A DNA stretch of 64,000 nucleotides. Source: Rhizobium sp. CFBP 8762 (GTDB lineage Bacteria; Pseudomonadota; Alphaproteobacteria; Rhizobiales; Rhizobiaceae). The position numbers were made by a program, and so were the translations under genes. Position 1 is the stretch's first letter; each line of letters opens with the position of its first letter. Below the pieces are notes generated by a model. It was not told the origin of the DNA and ran no database searches. It saw only the letters and a program-made list of their open reading frames with translations. Positions 1 to 7,677 of the stretch are shown one piece after another. Where the stretch lies: assembly GCF_014841565.1 (NCBI RefSeq), contig NZ_JACYUD010000002.1, positions 476,628 to 540,627 on the forward strand, written 5' to 3'.

Positions 1-162
1 ATACCACTGCTGTGGAACGAGCGACAACGAGGACGCGAAGATATCCGCCTGCGCCTTGCCCGCTGCCGAAATCATGAAAATATACGGGGCCAGAAAGACG
101 AGCGCCCCGAAGGACAGAAGCGACAGGCGGACGATGCGGCCTAAGTTCAGTGTCTGGGTCAT
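1..162 (-). CDS. Carbohydrate ABC transporter permease, MalG/UgpE-like (partial, 5' end only)
   Basis: Only the first 54 codons are in the window; the gene runs off the left edge. The visible N-terminus (MTQTLNLGRIVRLSLL...) has a short cytoplasmic tail followed by a hydrophobic segment of about 20 residues, then a periplasmic stretch, as in the second inner-membrane permease of CUT1-type sugar or glycerol-3-phosphate importers. Its ATG shares an ATGA overlap with the stop of the upstream permease gene, so the two are translationally coupled. The matching solute-binding protein is not visible and probably lies further left. The substrate is not readable from this fragment. Confidence 0.8.
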   Translation of the reverse strand, partial: MTQTLNLGRIVRLSLLSFGALVFLAPYIFMISAAGKAQADIFASSLSLVPQQWY

Positions 163-1085
163 GCGTAATGCACCTTCCGGTCAAGAACGCGGTACTGGAT
201 CATCATCAGCACAATAAGGATGGCGAGAAACACGACCGTCATGGCCGAGGCATAACCGATGCGCAGGTAGACGAAGCCTTCCTGATAGATGGTGAACAGC
301 AGCACTTCGGACGCTTTGTTCGGCCCACCTTCGGTGAGCGTCTTGACGGTTTCGAAGACCTTGACCGAACTGATGACGCTGATGGTGGCGACAAACAAAG
401 TGGTGGGTCCAAGCATCGGCCATGTGACGAGGCGGAACCGCTCAAACGCCGATTTTGCGCCATCCACTTCCGCAGCGGCATACAAATCACGCGGAATGGC
501 GGTCAGGCCAGCCAGAAACAGCACCATATTAAAGCCGACCGTCTGCCAGACGCCGATGATAGACAGGCCGTAGAGGACGGTGGAAGACGAACCGAGCCAG
601 TTTGGCCCTTCGATGCCGACCAGCGCCAGCATGGCATTCAGCGGGCCAATGGTCGGGTGAAACAGATACTGCCACGCCGTTGCCATGGCGACCAGAAGCG
701 AGGCGACAGGCAGAAAGTACACAGTGCGGAAAAAGGCTTTGCCGCGCGTTTCACTCTCGATCAACAGCGCCACGCCGAGACCGAGCGCGATGGAGACCGG
801 AGTGACAATCAGCGTATACACCGTGGTGTTCCACAGGGATTGGCGGAACGTGCGGTCCCCGAACAATTCCACGTAGTTTTCCAGACCCACGAACTGGAAG
901 CCATCATAGCCAAGCTCGTAATCGGTGAACCCGAGAATGATGACGGCGAGTGTCGGCACGATGATAAACAGCATCATCAGTGCGATGGCTGGCGATGCCA
1001 GCCACCAGGCGGTGCGGGCCTCGCTGCGGCGCGCGGCCTCGCCATTGCTGATGGCGCCGGGGTTAGCAAGTGCGATATCAGCCAT
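159..1085 (-). CDS. Carbohydrate ABC transporter permease, MalF/UgpA-like
   Basis: Inner-membrane permease of 308 residues, the usual size for UgpA-like CUT1 subunits. It has a cytoplasmic N-terminus, a first membrane helix at about residues 28-52 and further helices to the C-terminus. An EAA-type loop (AAAEVDGAKSAFERF, about residues 205-220) is the expected contact site for the ATPase. It overlaps the ATPase gene upstream by 8 bases and the next permease by 4 bases, so it belongs to one operon with the metallophosphoesterase. Family assignment is firm. Substrate is inferred only from context: a phosphodiesterase-like partner suggests a phosphorylated polyol or phosphodiester. Confidence 0.88.
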   Translation of the reverse strand: MADIALANPGAISNGEAARRSEARTAWWLASPAIALMMLFIIVPTLAVIILGFTDYELGYDGFQFVGLENYVELFGDRTFRQSLWNTTVYTLIVTPVSIALGLGVALLIESETRGKAFFRTVYFLPVASLLVAMATAWQYLFHPTIGPLNAMLALVGIEGPNWLGSSSTVLYGLSIIGVWQTVGFNMVLFLAGLTAIPRDLYAAAEVDGAKSAFERFRLVTWPMLGPTTLFVATISVISSVKVFETVKTLTEGGPNKASEVLLFTIYQEGFVYLRIGYASAMTVVFLAILIVLMMIQYRVLDRKVHYA

Positions 1086-2238
1086 GAAGCGTCGCCTTCA
1101 TATGGGCGGGGGCTTCGACCACATCGGCTTTCAGCCGTGCGCCGGTCTTGCCATCAAACAGCATGATGTGCGCGGGATCGACGCTGAGATTGACCGATGC
1201 ACCGGCTGTCAGCGTGCGGGCCTCGGCAGGCGCTAGTTTCACGACAATCGTCTCGCCCATGCCATGCAGGCGCGCAAACAGGATGATTTCGGAGCCCAGA
1301 AATTCCAGCCGCTCCACCTGCGCGGATAGGCCCGCACCGGGTGCCGCCAACCGGACAAATTCCGGGCGGAAACCGAGTGTCACTGTATCATTCTCGCCCG
1401 CTGCAGGCGCGACAAGCTCAACGGAGCCAAAGCGGACGAGGCGGTTGGCATTCAGGCGGCTTTCCAGCAGATTGATGCGCGGCTGGCCGATGAACCGGGC
1501 AACCTCCACATGGGTGGGATTTTCGTAGATGGTCTGCGGCGTATCGAGTTGCAGCATCTTGCCGCCGATCATCACCGCCACCCGGTCTGCCATGGACAGC
1601 GCTTCCGATTGATCGTGCGTAACGTAAAGTGTCGGCACTCCGGCCTTGCGGTGCAGGTCTACGATTTCGCCGCGCGCATGAACACGCAAGTTCGCATCGA
1701 GATTGGACAGTGGTTCGTCCATCAAAAACACGGCCGGACGGCGCACCATCGCGCGCGCCAGTGCCACACGCTGGCGTTGACCGCCCGACATCTGGCCGGG
1801 CTTGCGGTCAAGAAGGTGATCGATCTTGAGCGACACGCCCATATCCTTCACCCGCTCCTGAATATTGCTGCGAATGGCGGCGCTGCCACCCATAAAGCGA
1901 CCGATGATCGGCAGGCGCTGGGCCGTGCTCAACTCGCGCATGGCGAGTGGAACGGCAATATTCTGGCCTGCCGTCAAATGCGGATACAGAGCGTAGGACT
2001 GGAACACCATAGCCACATTGCGGTCCGATGCCGACAGGCCGGTTACCGGCTTGCCAGCCAGCAAGATTTCGCCACTGTCGCAATGATCAAGCCCGGCAGC
2101 GATGCGCAACAGGGTGGACTTGCCGCAGCCGGAGGGGCCGACCAAGGCAATGAACTCACCGGCTTCGGCCTCGACCGTTACCGATTGCAGAATTGCGTTT
2201 GACCCAAAGGATTTGACGATGTTTCTGAGTGCGAACAT
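1078..2238 (-). CDS. ABC transporter ATP-binding protein, UgpC/MalK family
   Basis: Cytoplasmic ATPase of 386 residues. Walker A GPSGCGKST lies at about residues 34-42, the Q-loop at about 80, the ABC signature MSGGQRQR at about 150-157, Walker B FLMDEP at about 171-176, and a switch His in YVTHDQSEA. The C-terminal 130 residues match the TOBE/regulatory fold of MalK and UgpC. Compared with typical family members it carries a visible extra stretch of about 20 residues (STAQRLPIIGRFMGG...) between Q-loop and signature. It begins 2 bases after the metallophosphoesterase stop and overlaps the following permease. It would energise uptake through the two permeases. Confidence 0.9.
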   Translation of the reverse strand: MFALRNIVKSFGSNAILQSVTVEAEAGEFIALVGPSGCGKSTLLRIAAGLDHCDSGEILLAGKPVTGLSASDRNVAMVFQSYALYPHLTAGQNIAVPLAMRELSTAQRLPIIGRFMGGSAAIRSNIQERVKDMGVSLKIDHLLDRKPGQMSGGQRQRVALARAMVRRPAVFLMDEPLSNLDANLRVHARGEIVDLHRKAGVPTLYVTHDQSEALSMADRVAVMIGGKMLQLDTPQTIYENPTHVEVARFIGQPRINLLESRLNANRLVRFGSVELVAPAAGENDTVTLGFRPEFVRLAAPGAGLSAQVERLEFLGSEIILFARLHGMGETIVVKLAPAEARTLTAGASVNLSVDPAHIMLFDGKTGARLKADVVEAPAHMKATLHG

Positions 2239-2240
2239 GA

Positions 2241-3089
2241 TTATTCCGCCGCCTCCGAGGATTCCGCTGCGAACTTCTCACGCGGATAGACTTCGTCAAT
2301 AACGTCATCAATGACGTGGGCAGACATGCCCGAGACGCGCATGATGGTGCTGCTGACGGTCTTACCAAGTTCATGAACCACCGCGCCAACCCAGCGTTCG
2401 CCCGGCATATCGCGCTCCAACGTATCGATGATGAAGGCCGAGGATGGCCCCCAGACCAGAGCGGTCTTCTCATGCGTGCCAGTCCATGCGCGGTGCAAAT
2501 GCCCGTTGGCATAGAGTTTGACATTGTGAGCGGCAATCAAATCAAACAATGTGCGGCGCGGTGCAGGCTTGATGCCCCAGTACCCGCTGTCACCCTCATC
2601 GGCGCCATCCACAAACAGCGGCTGGTGGGCAAACATGGCAATCTGCCGGTCACCGGCGGTTGCCAGTGTTTCTTCCAGCCAAGCCAGTTGCTTGGCTTCT
2701 TCTTGGGGGTGCACCCCGAAGACAAGGCTGTTCAACCCGATCAAGCGCCAGCCATCACGATCATGCGACCAGCAGTCCGGGCCAACAATCGTGCGCCAGC
2801 GCTCGAGGCGCTCGGCATTCACCGGCTGCGGGCCACCGTCGTGGCCCACATCATGGTTGCCCGGCACAACCAGCACAGGCATGGTCAATTCACTCAGCAG
2901 ATCCTTGGCAAATGTCAGATCATCGACTGTATCGGCACCGTCCAGCGACAGATCACCGGTATGGACAACGAGATCTGGCTTCTCGGACTCGATGAAATGA
3001 GCAAGTGGTGCCCAGTTGTCGTTGAAGTGGGTTTTGGTCGGGCTGAGGTGGGTATCGGTTATCTGAATGATTTTCACAGGCGCTCTCAC
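2241..3089 (-). CDS. Cytoplasmic metallophosphoesterase (calcineurin-like, CpdA/GpdQ type)
   Basis: A 282-residue metal-dependent phosphoesterase. The full family motif set is visible: Asp12-x-His14 (TDTH), GD at 45-46 (TGDLSLDG), GNHD at 77-80, His155 in FAHQP, and GHLH at 196-199, which together bind two metals. There is no signal peptide, so it works in the cytoplasm. It is the first gene of the ABC operon, with 2 bases to the ATPase. This pairing resembles systems where an imported phosphodiester is cleaved inside the cell (GpdQ is a family precedent for glycerophosphodiesters; cAMP is the other common family substrate). The exact substrate is inference. A Pho-box-like sequence and hairpin lie just upstream (3147-3204). 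Confidence 0.85.
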   Translation of the reverse strand: MRAPVKIIQITDTHLSPTKTHFNDNWAPLAHFIESEKPDLVVHTGDLSLDGADTVDDLTFAKDLLSELTMPVLVVPGNHDVGHDGGPQPVNAERLERWRTIVGPDCWSHDRDGWRLIGLNSLVFGVHPQEEAKQLAWLEETLATAGDRQIAMFAHQPLFVDGADEGDSGYWGIKPAPRRTLFDLIAAHNVKLYANGHLHRAWTGTHEKTALVWGPSSAFIIDTLERDMPGERWVGAVVHELGKTVSSTIMRVSGMSAHVIDDVIDEVYPREKFAAESSEAAE

Positions 3090-3157
3090 TGGTCATCCGC
3101 GCCGCGCACAGCGGCTTTGTCGTTACCAGTGGATTAACAGGGGGCCATGTCATTCAT

Positions 3158-3198
3158 ATAACATGACAGAACCGCGCGTTGCAGTTCTGTCATGTTAT
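3158..3198. promoter_or_regulatory. Perfect 15-bp inverted repeat with CTGTCAT half-sites (operator, Pho-box-like, or hairpin)
   Basis: Arms ATAACATGACAGAAC (3158-3172) and GTTCTGTCATGTTAT (3184-3198) are exact complements around an 11-base loop. On the plus strand CTGTCAT (3187-3193) is followed 11 bases later by TTGTCAT (3198-3204), the period and near-consensus of a PhoB box; another half-site ATGTCAT lies at 3147-3153. The sequence starts right at the stop of the DUF3833 gene and ends about 70 bases before the metallophosphoesterase start. There is no T-run, so intrinsic termination is doubtful. The best tandem faces away from the metallophosphoesterase, which weakens a simple Pho-promoter reading. 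Confidence 0.5.
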
Positions 3199-3203
3199 TG
3201 TCA

Positions 3204-3680
3204 TTAAAGCTTGCGGTGGAACACGTTCATCGTCGCAATTTCCACGCCGAGTTTCGTCAGCGAGGCGTGAGCGACCAGAACGTCGGGCTGCTGCAGCCAG
3301 AACCAGTCATCAAAGCCGAGTTTGGAGGTTTGTCCATCCGCGTCCGGCACGTCGCGGCTATATTGCCAGCGAAAGGCGTTGCCCGCCTGCTCACCGGCGG
3401 CAATGCCTTCAATGCGCGTTTCGCGCCCTTCATAGGTGCCGCCGTCCCGCTTGATGATCGTCCATGTCAACGTATCGGTATGGCCATCATCGAACGTGTA
3501 GATTTCCTTGAGCGCCAGTGTATTCGCCGCAGCATCCCAGCGCCCTTCGGCAGAAATCTTGAACTGGTTCTGAAACGCGCCGAAGCGGCTGAGGGTCACA
3601 CCCCAGCCCTCAAGCTGGCCCTGAAAGAACTCTTCCAGCACCAGCTTTGGCGTCTTATTGTCAAAATCGCTGATTTTCAT
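3204..3680 (-). CDS. DUF3833 family protein
   Basis: A 158-residue protein with the DUF3833 pattern: FFQGQLEGWGVTLSRFG near the N-terminus, GRWDAAANTLALKEIYTFDDG in the middle, then GNAFRWQYSRDV and FDDWFWLQQPDVLVAHASLTKLGVEI towards the end. The family is thought to form a lipocalin-like barrel, but the function is unknown. Many homologues are exported lipoproteins; this copy has no signal peptide or lipobox, so it appears cytoplasmic. It starts 9 bases after the stress flavoprotein and should share its promoter, including the EcfG-like site at 4202-4226. A stress-related role is inference from that link. Confidence 0.8.
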   Translation of the reverse strand: MKISDFDNKTPKLVLEEFFQGQLEGWGVTLSRFGAFQNQFKISAEGRWDAAANTLALKEIYTFDDGHTDTLTWTIIKRDGGTYEGRETRIEGIAAGEQAGNAFRWQYSRDVPDADGQTSKLGFDDWFWLQQPDVLVAHASLTKLGVEIATMNVFHRKL

Positions 3681-3689
3681 AAGCGTTTC

Positions 3690-4172
3690 CTACAGGTCGA
3701 CCTTGGCGTTGCGGCCCATATCGGGCTTGCTGTCCGACACGGCGGCCGCAAACATTTTGATGTAGCTGACGACTGTGCCCGGGCTATCCCAATACTCTGC
3801 CGACTGCGGCTCAACCTTCAGCACGCGGATCGATGGGTCTTCGGCACTATCCCACCAGGCCTTGGATGGCGTGGAAAACAGTTCACGAATTTTTTCGCGG
3901 TCGTTGGATACGCTGGCAGTGCCGCTAACGGACACGTATTTCTGACCCTTGGAGTCAGCAAATGCCAGACAAACCTGCGGGTTCTGTTCGATTTCTTCAT
4001 CCTTGTGGCTGTCCACATCAGTGAGGAAATAGACCATATTTTCGTCTCGCTCCACATGAGCAGCCATCGGGCGGGCACGCAGTTCACCATCGTTCACGGT
4101 GGTCAGCATGCAAAACATGATCTTTTCCATAAGATCATAGGCGCGTGTCGTATCGTCGATCTGTTCGGCCAT
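3690..4172 (-). CDS. General stress protein 26-like FMN-binding split-barrel protein (pyridoxamine-phosphate-oxidase fold)
   Basis: A 160-residue protein of the GSP26 branch of the split-barrel flavoproteins. Typical features are the opening helix (DLMEKIMFCMLTTV), RARPMAAH at about 33-40, VYFLTDVDSHKDEEI at about 47-61, VCLAFAD, YVSVSGTASVSND and the end of the fold around EYWDSPGTVVSYIKMF. It probably binds a flavin or related cofactor; no reaction is established for the family. Its start has a good ribosome site (TGGAGAGAC). An EcfG-like promoter about 29 bases upstream of the ATG fits a general-stress gene. It forms a two-gene operon with the DUF3833 gene. Confidence 0.87.
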   Translation of the reverse strand: MAEQIDDTTRAYDLMEKIMFCMLTTVNDGELRARPMAAHVERDENMVYFLTDVDSHKDEEIEQNPQVCLAFADSKGQKYVSVSGTASVSNDREKIRELFSTPSKAWWDSAEDPSIRVLKVEPQSAEYWDSPGTVVSYIKMFAAAVSDSKPDMGRNAKVDL

Positions 4173-4201
4173 ATTGTCTCTCCAGCTAATGAATGAACGT
4201 C

Positions 4202-4226
4202 AACTCACCAGAGCCTGCAAGGTTCC
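4202..4226 (-). promoter_or_regulatory. EcfG-type general stress promoter candidate
   Basis: On the minus strand GGAAC (4226-4222) is followed after exactly 16 bases by AGTT (4205-4202), one mismatch from the alphaproteobacterial EcfG consensus GGAAC-N16/17-CGTT. The -10 is 29 bases from the ATG of the GSP26-like gene, the same geometry as the site at 44310-44334. Confidence 0.55.
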
Positions 4227-4310
4227 GTTTTATGCCGGTGGAAATCGAACGATTGCGTGTGCTCCGCGTTAAACGCTGAAACGCTTTCTCTGTCACTGTG
4301 AGGATCAAAC

Positions 4311-5159
4311 ATGACATCTCCCACCCTGCCCGTCTGGTTTATTACCGGATGCTCCACCGGCTTTGGCCAGTCCCTTGCCAGGCGCGTCATCGAGCGCGGC
4401 TGGCCGACAGTCGTGACTGCCCGTGACGTTTCCCGCGTGGCCGATCTCGCCAAAGGCCATGAGGATACCGTGCTGGCGCTGGCGCTCGACGTGACGGACC
4501 CGGCAGATATTGAAGCTTCCGCCAAGGCGGCCCTGTCGAAGTTCGGGCGTATCGACGTTCTCGTCAACAATGCGGGCTATGGCTATCAGGCTCCGATTGA
4601 AGAGGGCGATGATGCCGAAATTCGCGATCAGTTCGACACCAATGTGTTCGGACTGTTTGCCATGACACGCGCGGTGCTGCCCGCCATGCGCCAGCAGCGC
4701 CACGGGCATATCATCAACATCACATCCGTCGCAGGCTTTATCGGCTATCCCGGCTCCGGCTATTATGCGGCCAGCAAGCACGCCGTTGAAGGCTTCTCCG
4801 ATGCGCTGGCGGCAGAAGGCGCGCCGCTCGGCATTAAGGTTACATGTGTTGAGCCTGGGCCGTTCCGCACCGACTGGGCTGGCCGCTCGCTACGCCAGAC
4901 GAAGAGCACAATCGATGAATACGCCGAGACCGCCAGCGCCCGCATGGCCTTTACGCAAAGTGTCAGCGGCAAACAGGCCGGAGACCCGGACCGGGCGGCG
5001 GACGCGATGATCCACATTACCGAAATCGACACCCCGCCGCGCCATCTCGTGCTGGGCAAATGGGGCGTGGATGCCGTGACGAGCAAGCTGGAAGAACGGT
5101 TGGCCGAGGTGAAAGCCTGGACGAAGGTTGGCGTGGAAACCGATTTTCCGGCCAGTTGA
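4311..5159 (+). CDS. Short-chain dehydrogenase/reductase (SDR)
   Basis: A 282-residue classical SDR. The cofactor motif TGCSTGFG lies at about residues 12-19, NNAG at 86-89, catalytic Ser at about 139 (NITSVAGF) and YAASK at 152-156. An Arg at the end of the second strand (TARDVSR) suggests NADP(H) rather than NAD(H). The substrate cannot be told. It is divergent from the stress flavoprotein gene, has a GAGGATC ribosome site, and ends at a bidirectional hairpin shared with the PagL-like gene. It appears to be a single-gene unit. Confidence 0.85.
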   Translation: MTSPTLPVWFITGCSTGFGQSLARRVIERGWPTVVTARDVSRVADLAKGHEDTVLALALDVTDPADIEASAKAALSKFGRIDVLVNNAGYGYQAPIEEGDDAEIRDQFDTNVFGLFAMTRAVLPAMRQQRHGHIINITSVAGFIGYPGSGYYAASKHAVEGFSDALAAEGAPLGIKVTCVEPGPFRTDWAGRSLRQTKSTIDEYAETASARMAFTQSVSGKQAGDPDRAADAMIHITEIDTPPRHLVLGKWGVDAVTSKLEERLAEVKAWTKVGVETDFPAS

Positions 5160-5166
5160 TCAAATG

Positions 5167-5185
5167 AGGGCGGCACGTCCGCCCT
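5167..5185. terminator. Bidirectional hairpin terminator between convergent genes
   Basis: AGGGCGG (5167-5173) pairs with CCGCCCT (5179-5185) around CACGT. It lies between the ends of the SDR (plus) and the PagL-like gene (minus). The tail is only moderately T-rich (TATCT), so termination is likely but not certain. Confidence 0.6.
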
Positions 5186-5196
5186 TATCTCCATGC

Positions 5197-5760
5197 TTAG
5201 AATCGATAGCCGACCTGCACGCCCGCCCGCGTCATGCCATCATTGGGTCCATCACAAAGTTTGGCATGAGATGCGTGCGCCACTTGCGCCAGAATATTCC
5301 AGTGGGCATCAATCCTGTAGCCTGCGCCCACGTATTCACGAAAAAGTGCGTGACACCCGAGTTCCGGCCCATCGTCATTGGTCGTGAGCGCGCCATCGTG
5401 CCAGACACCGCCAAACCCGACTTCCGCAAACACCCGCTCGGTGAGATCGGCCGTCCAGGATAGGCCCGCGAAAACCTGTGTTGCCTGCCCTGATGTGCCC
5501 ACAGACGTACCAACGGCGATACGAGGGCGCAGCAGCTTTTCGCCCCACTCCGTTGCCAGATGCTGACCAAACGGGTCAAAAAACACCGAAGCTTCCGGAA
5601 AAACCGCATCTTCGCGCTCTGATCCGCTTTGAACGGACGTAGAAACACCGAATCTCAGCTCATCGAACACCGTTTCGCCCGCCTGCGCACGGCACAGCAA
5701 TGCCCCCTGCGCAACGACGGCAACTGCCGCAGCGCATATTAAATATTTACAATATAACAT
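5197..5760 (-). CDS. Acyloxyacyl hydrolase / PagL-like outer-membrane protein
   Basis: An exported beta-barrel protein of 187 residues with a signal peptide at about 1-28 (cleavage near CRAQA-GET). The end has the PagL signature region HASHAKLCDGPNDG followed by a barrel strand ending in GYRF. PagL enzymes remove the 3-O acyl chain from lipid A in the outer membrane using His, Ser and Glu. Here the His-x-Ser pair is present, but the usual Asn after Ser is His, and I see no Glu at the expected place after NDG (the sequence reads NDGMTRAG). It may be a low-activity or structural member. It is a single gene ending at the shared hairpin at 5167-5185. Confidence 0.68.
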   Translation of the reverse strand: MLYCKYLICAAAVAVVAQGALLCRAQAGETVFDELRFGVSTSVQSGSEREDAVFPEASVFFDPFGQHLATEWGEKLLRPRIAVGTSVGTSGQATQVFAGLSWTADLTERVFAEVGFGGVWHDGALTTNDDGPELGCHALFREYVGAGYRIDAHWNILAQVAHASHAKLCDGPNDGMTRAGVQVGYRF

Positions 5761-5922
5761 AGAGTTAGCCCCCGAATCACCATAGAGTAAATCGGCGAAT
5801 CCGGGGCTGTAAAGCGGCCTTGCCGCGCTATCTTGAACTGTATCGAACAGTGTTTTTTCCGAAACGTTTTTCTGTTACAGCACGACGCAGTTCAAGATTG
5901 GCCGCACGGTGAAAGGCGCCTC

Positions 5923-6510
5923 ATGACCAGTGCATTTCCGTTGATCCATCTGGTTCGCCATGGCGAAACCGAATGGAGCCGGTCCGGCAAGCACACCGGC
6001 AGAACCGATGTGGCACTGACGCAAGCGGGTGAGCAGGCCGCACGCGCGCTGTCTGCGCATCTTCACAGCCAGTCATTCTCCGCCGTCTGGTCCAGCCCGT
6101 CGCAGCGCGCGCGCCAGACCTGTGAACTGGCCGGTTTTGTACCGCCAGAGATCAAGCCCGATCTGGCAGAATGGGATTATGGTGTCTATGAGGGTATCAC
6201 CACGCCGGACATTCTGAAGCAACGGCCCGGCTGGCAGGTGTTTCGCGATGGCTGCCCGCAAGGCGAAAGTGCTGATGACGTCGGCGCGCGGGCAGACCGT
6301 ATCATTCAGAGCATACGAGACCTGAATGCGCCGGTTCTGATCTTTTCGAGTGCGCATTTCCTGCGCGTTCTGGCGGCGCGGTGGCTGCGCCTGCCGCCGG
6401 AACAGGGAGCCAACTTCTATCTGGATACGGCCAGTATCAGTGTTCTGGGCTACGAGCACTGTCTGGACGAGCCGATCATCCGTCGGTGGAACCAGCAATC
6501 ATACGTGTAA
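5923..6510 (+). CDS. Histidine phosphatase family protein (phosphoglycerate-mutase-like)
   Basis: A 195-residue phosphatase. The catalytic motif LVRHGETEWS follows the start directly, with the phospho-accepting His in RHG. Other branch-1 residues are the Arg and Glu around SSPSQRARQTCELAG and EWDYGVYEGIT, and the second His in FSSAHFLRVLAARWL. I chose the ATG at 5923 because it puts the catalytic RHG at the usual distance from the N-terminus and has a purine-rich site upstream; an in-frame ATG at 5833 would add 30 poorly conserved residues. Substrate unknown: sugar phosphate or cofactor monophosphate. It lies 18 bases before gnd, so it may be co-transcribed with a sugar-phosphate enzyme. Confidence 0.85.
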   Translation: MTSAFPLIHLVRHGETEWSRSGKHTGRTDVALTQAGEQAARALSAHLHSQSFSAVWSSPSQRARQTCELAGFVPPEIKPDLAEWDYGVYEGITTPDILKQRPGWQVFRDGCPQGESADDVGARADRIIQSIRDLNAPVLIFSSAHFLRVLAARWLRLPPEQGANFYLDTASISVLGYEHCLDEPIIRRWNQQSYV

Positions 6511-6528
6511 CAAACCAAGGAATATCAC

Positions 6529-7539
6529 ATGCAAATCGGAATGATGGGACTCGGCCGGATGGGCGCCAACATGGTGCGGCGTCTTTTGCGCGCAGGGCAT
6601 GAATGCGTTGTGTACGACATCAACCCCGCCAACGTTGCCGCTCTCGTGTCCGAAGGCGCGATCGGCTCCACCTCGCTCGAAGAATTTACCGCCAAGTTGA
6701 AAAAGCCTGCCTGCGCGTGGCTGATGCTGCCCGCCGCCATTACCGGTGGCAATGTGGATGCGCTGGCAAAGCTTCTGGATGCTGGCGATATCATCATCGA
6801 TGGCGGCAACTCCAACTACCACGACGACGTGGACCGCGCTGAAGTTTTGAAAGCGCAGGGTTTGCACTATGTTGACGTTGGCACCAGCGGTGGCGTGTGG
6901 GGTCTGGAGCGCGGCTATTGCCTGATGATCGGCGGTCCGGATGAAGCCGTTCGCCACCTCGATCCAATTTTCGCCAGCCTGTCGCCAAGCGGCGGCCAGG
7001 GTGGGGATGTTGTTGGCGGCACGACGGCATCGCTCGGCTACCTGCATTGCGGCCCAAGCGGCTCCGGCCACTTCGTCAAGATGGTTCACAACGGCATTGA
7101 ATATGGCATGATGGCCGCCTATGCCGAAGGCTTGAACCTGATGAAAGCCGCCAATGCCGGCAATGCCGTGCGCGCACTGGATGCGGAAACCAGCCCGCTG
7201 CAGACACCGCAATACTACAAGTTCGATATCGATCTGGCCGCTGTCACAGAAGTATGGAAGCATGGCAGCGTCATCAGTTCCTGGCTTCTGGACCTGACCG
7301 CCGATGTGCTGGCGGACGATGCCGCGCTGACCAATTTCGGTGGTCGCGTTTCGGATTCCGGCGAAGGTCGCTGGACGCTGAAGGCGGCTATCGACACCGG
7401 CGTTCCGGTTCCGGTTTTGTCGGCGGCGCTGTTCCAGCGGTTTAGTTCACAGGGCAATTCCGAGTATGCCGACAAGCTTCTATCCGCCATGCGCTTTGCC
7501 TTTGGTGGCCACCACGAAAAGCCGAAGGACAGCGTATAG
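6529..7539 (+). CDS. gnd: 6-phosphogluconate dehydrogenase, decarboxylating, short form
   Basis: Oxidises 6-phosphogluconate to ribulose 5-phosphate and CO2 in the pentose phosphate pathway. At 336 residues it is the short type (GndA/YqeC-like), often NAD-preferring, rather than the 470-residue form. Visible landmarks are the Rossmann motif GLGRMGANM at 7-15, VDVGTSGGVWGLERGYCLMIGG at about 116-137, and the catalytic segment GPSGSGHFVKMVHNGIEYGMM, which holds the Lys and the His-Asn pair. It follows the histidine phosphatase closely and ends at a strong hairpin (7551-7579). Pfam-level identity is secure. Confidence 0.93.
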   Translation: MQIGMMGLGRMGANMVRRLLRAGHECVVYDINPANVAALVSEGAIGSTSLEEFTAKLKKPACAWLMLPAAITGGNVDALAKLLDAGDIIIDGGNSNYHDDVDRAEVLKAQGLHYVDVGTSGGVWGLERGYCLMIGGPDEAVRHLDPIFASLSPSGGQGGDVVGGTTASLGYLHCGPSGSGHFVKMVHNGIEYGMMAAYAEGLNLMKAANAGNAVRALDAETSPLQTPQYYKFDIDLAAVTEVWKHGSVISSWLLDLTADVLADDAALTNFGGRVSDSGEGRWTLKAAIDTGVPVPVLSAALFQRFSSQGNSEYADKLLSAMRFAFGGHHEKPKDSV

Positions 7540-7550
7540 GTCTCGGTCAA

Positions 7551-7579
7551 GATACGGGGCTAAATATTCGCCCCGTATC
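7551..7579 (+). terminator. Intrinsic terminator after gnd
   Basis: A perfect 10-bp stem, GATACGGGGC (7551-7560) with GCCCCGTATC (7570-7579), loop TAAATATTC, followed by TCTTATAA. It sits 12 bases after the gnd stop. Confidence 0.72.
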
Positions 7580-7677
7580 TCTTATAACCTGAGGGTTATG
7601 CAAGCCCGAGCAAATCTCATTTTACATGGTTGTCTGATCGTCGCAGTATCGTTGTTGAGGATTGGGAGGAGACAGAC

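Noticed and set aside
5844-5868. CGAAC-N16-CGTT before the histidine phosphatase gene, an EcfG-like promoter
   Set aside because: The -35 has a mismatch in the highly conserved GG and the spacing to ATG 5923 is long; recorded only as weak.
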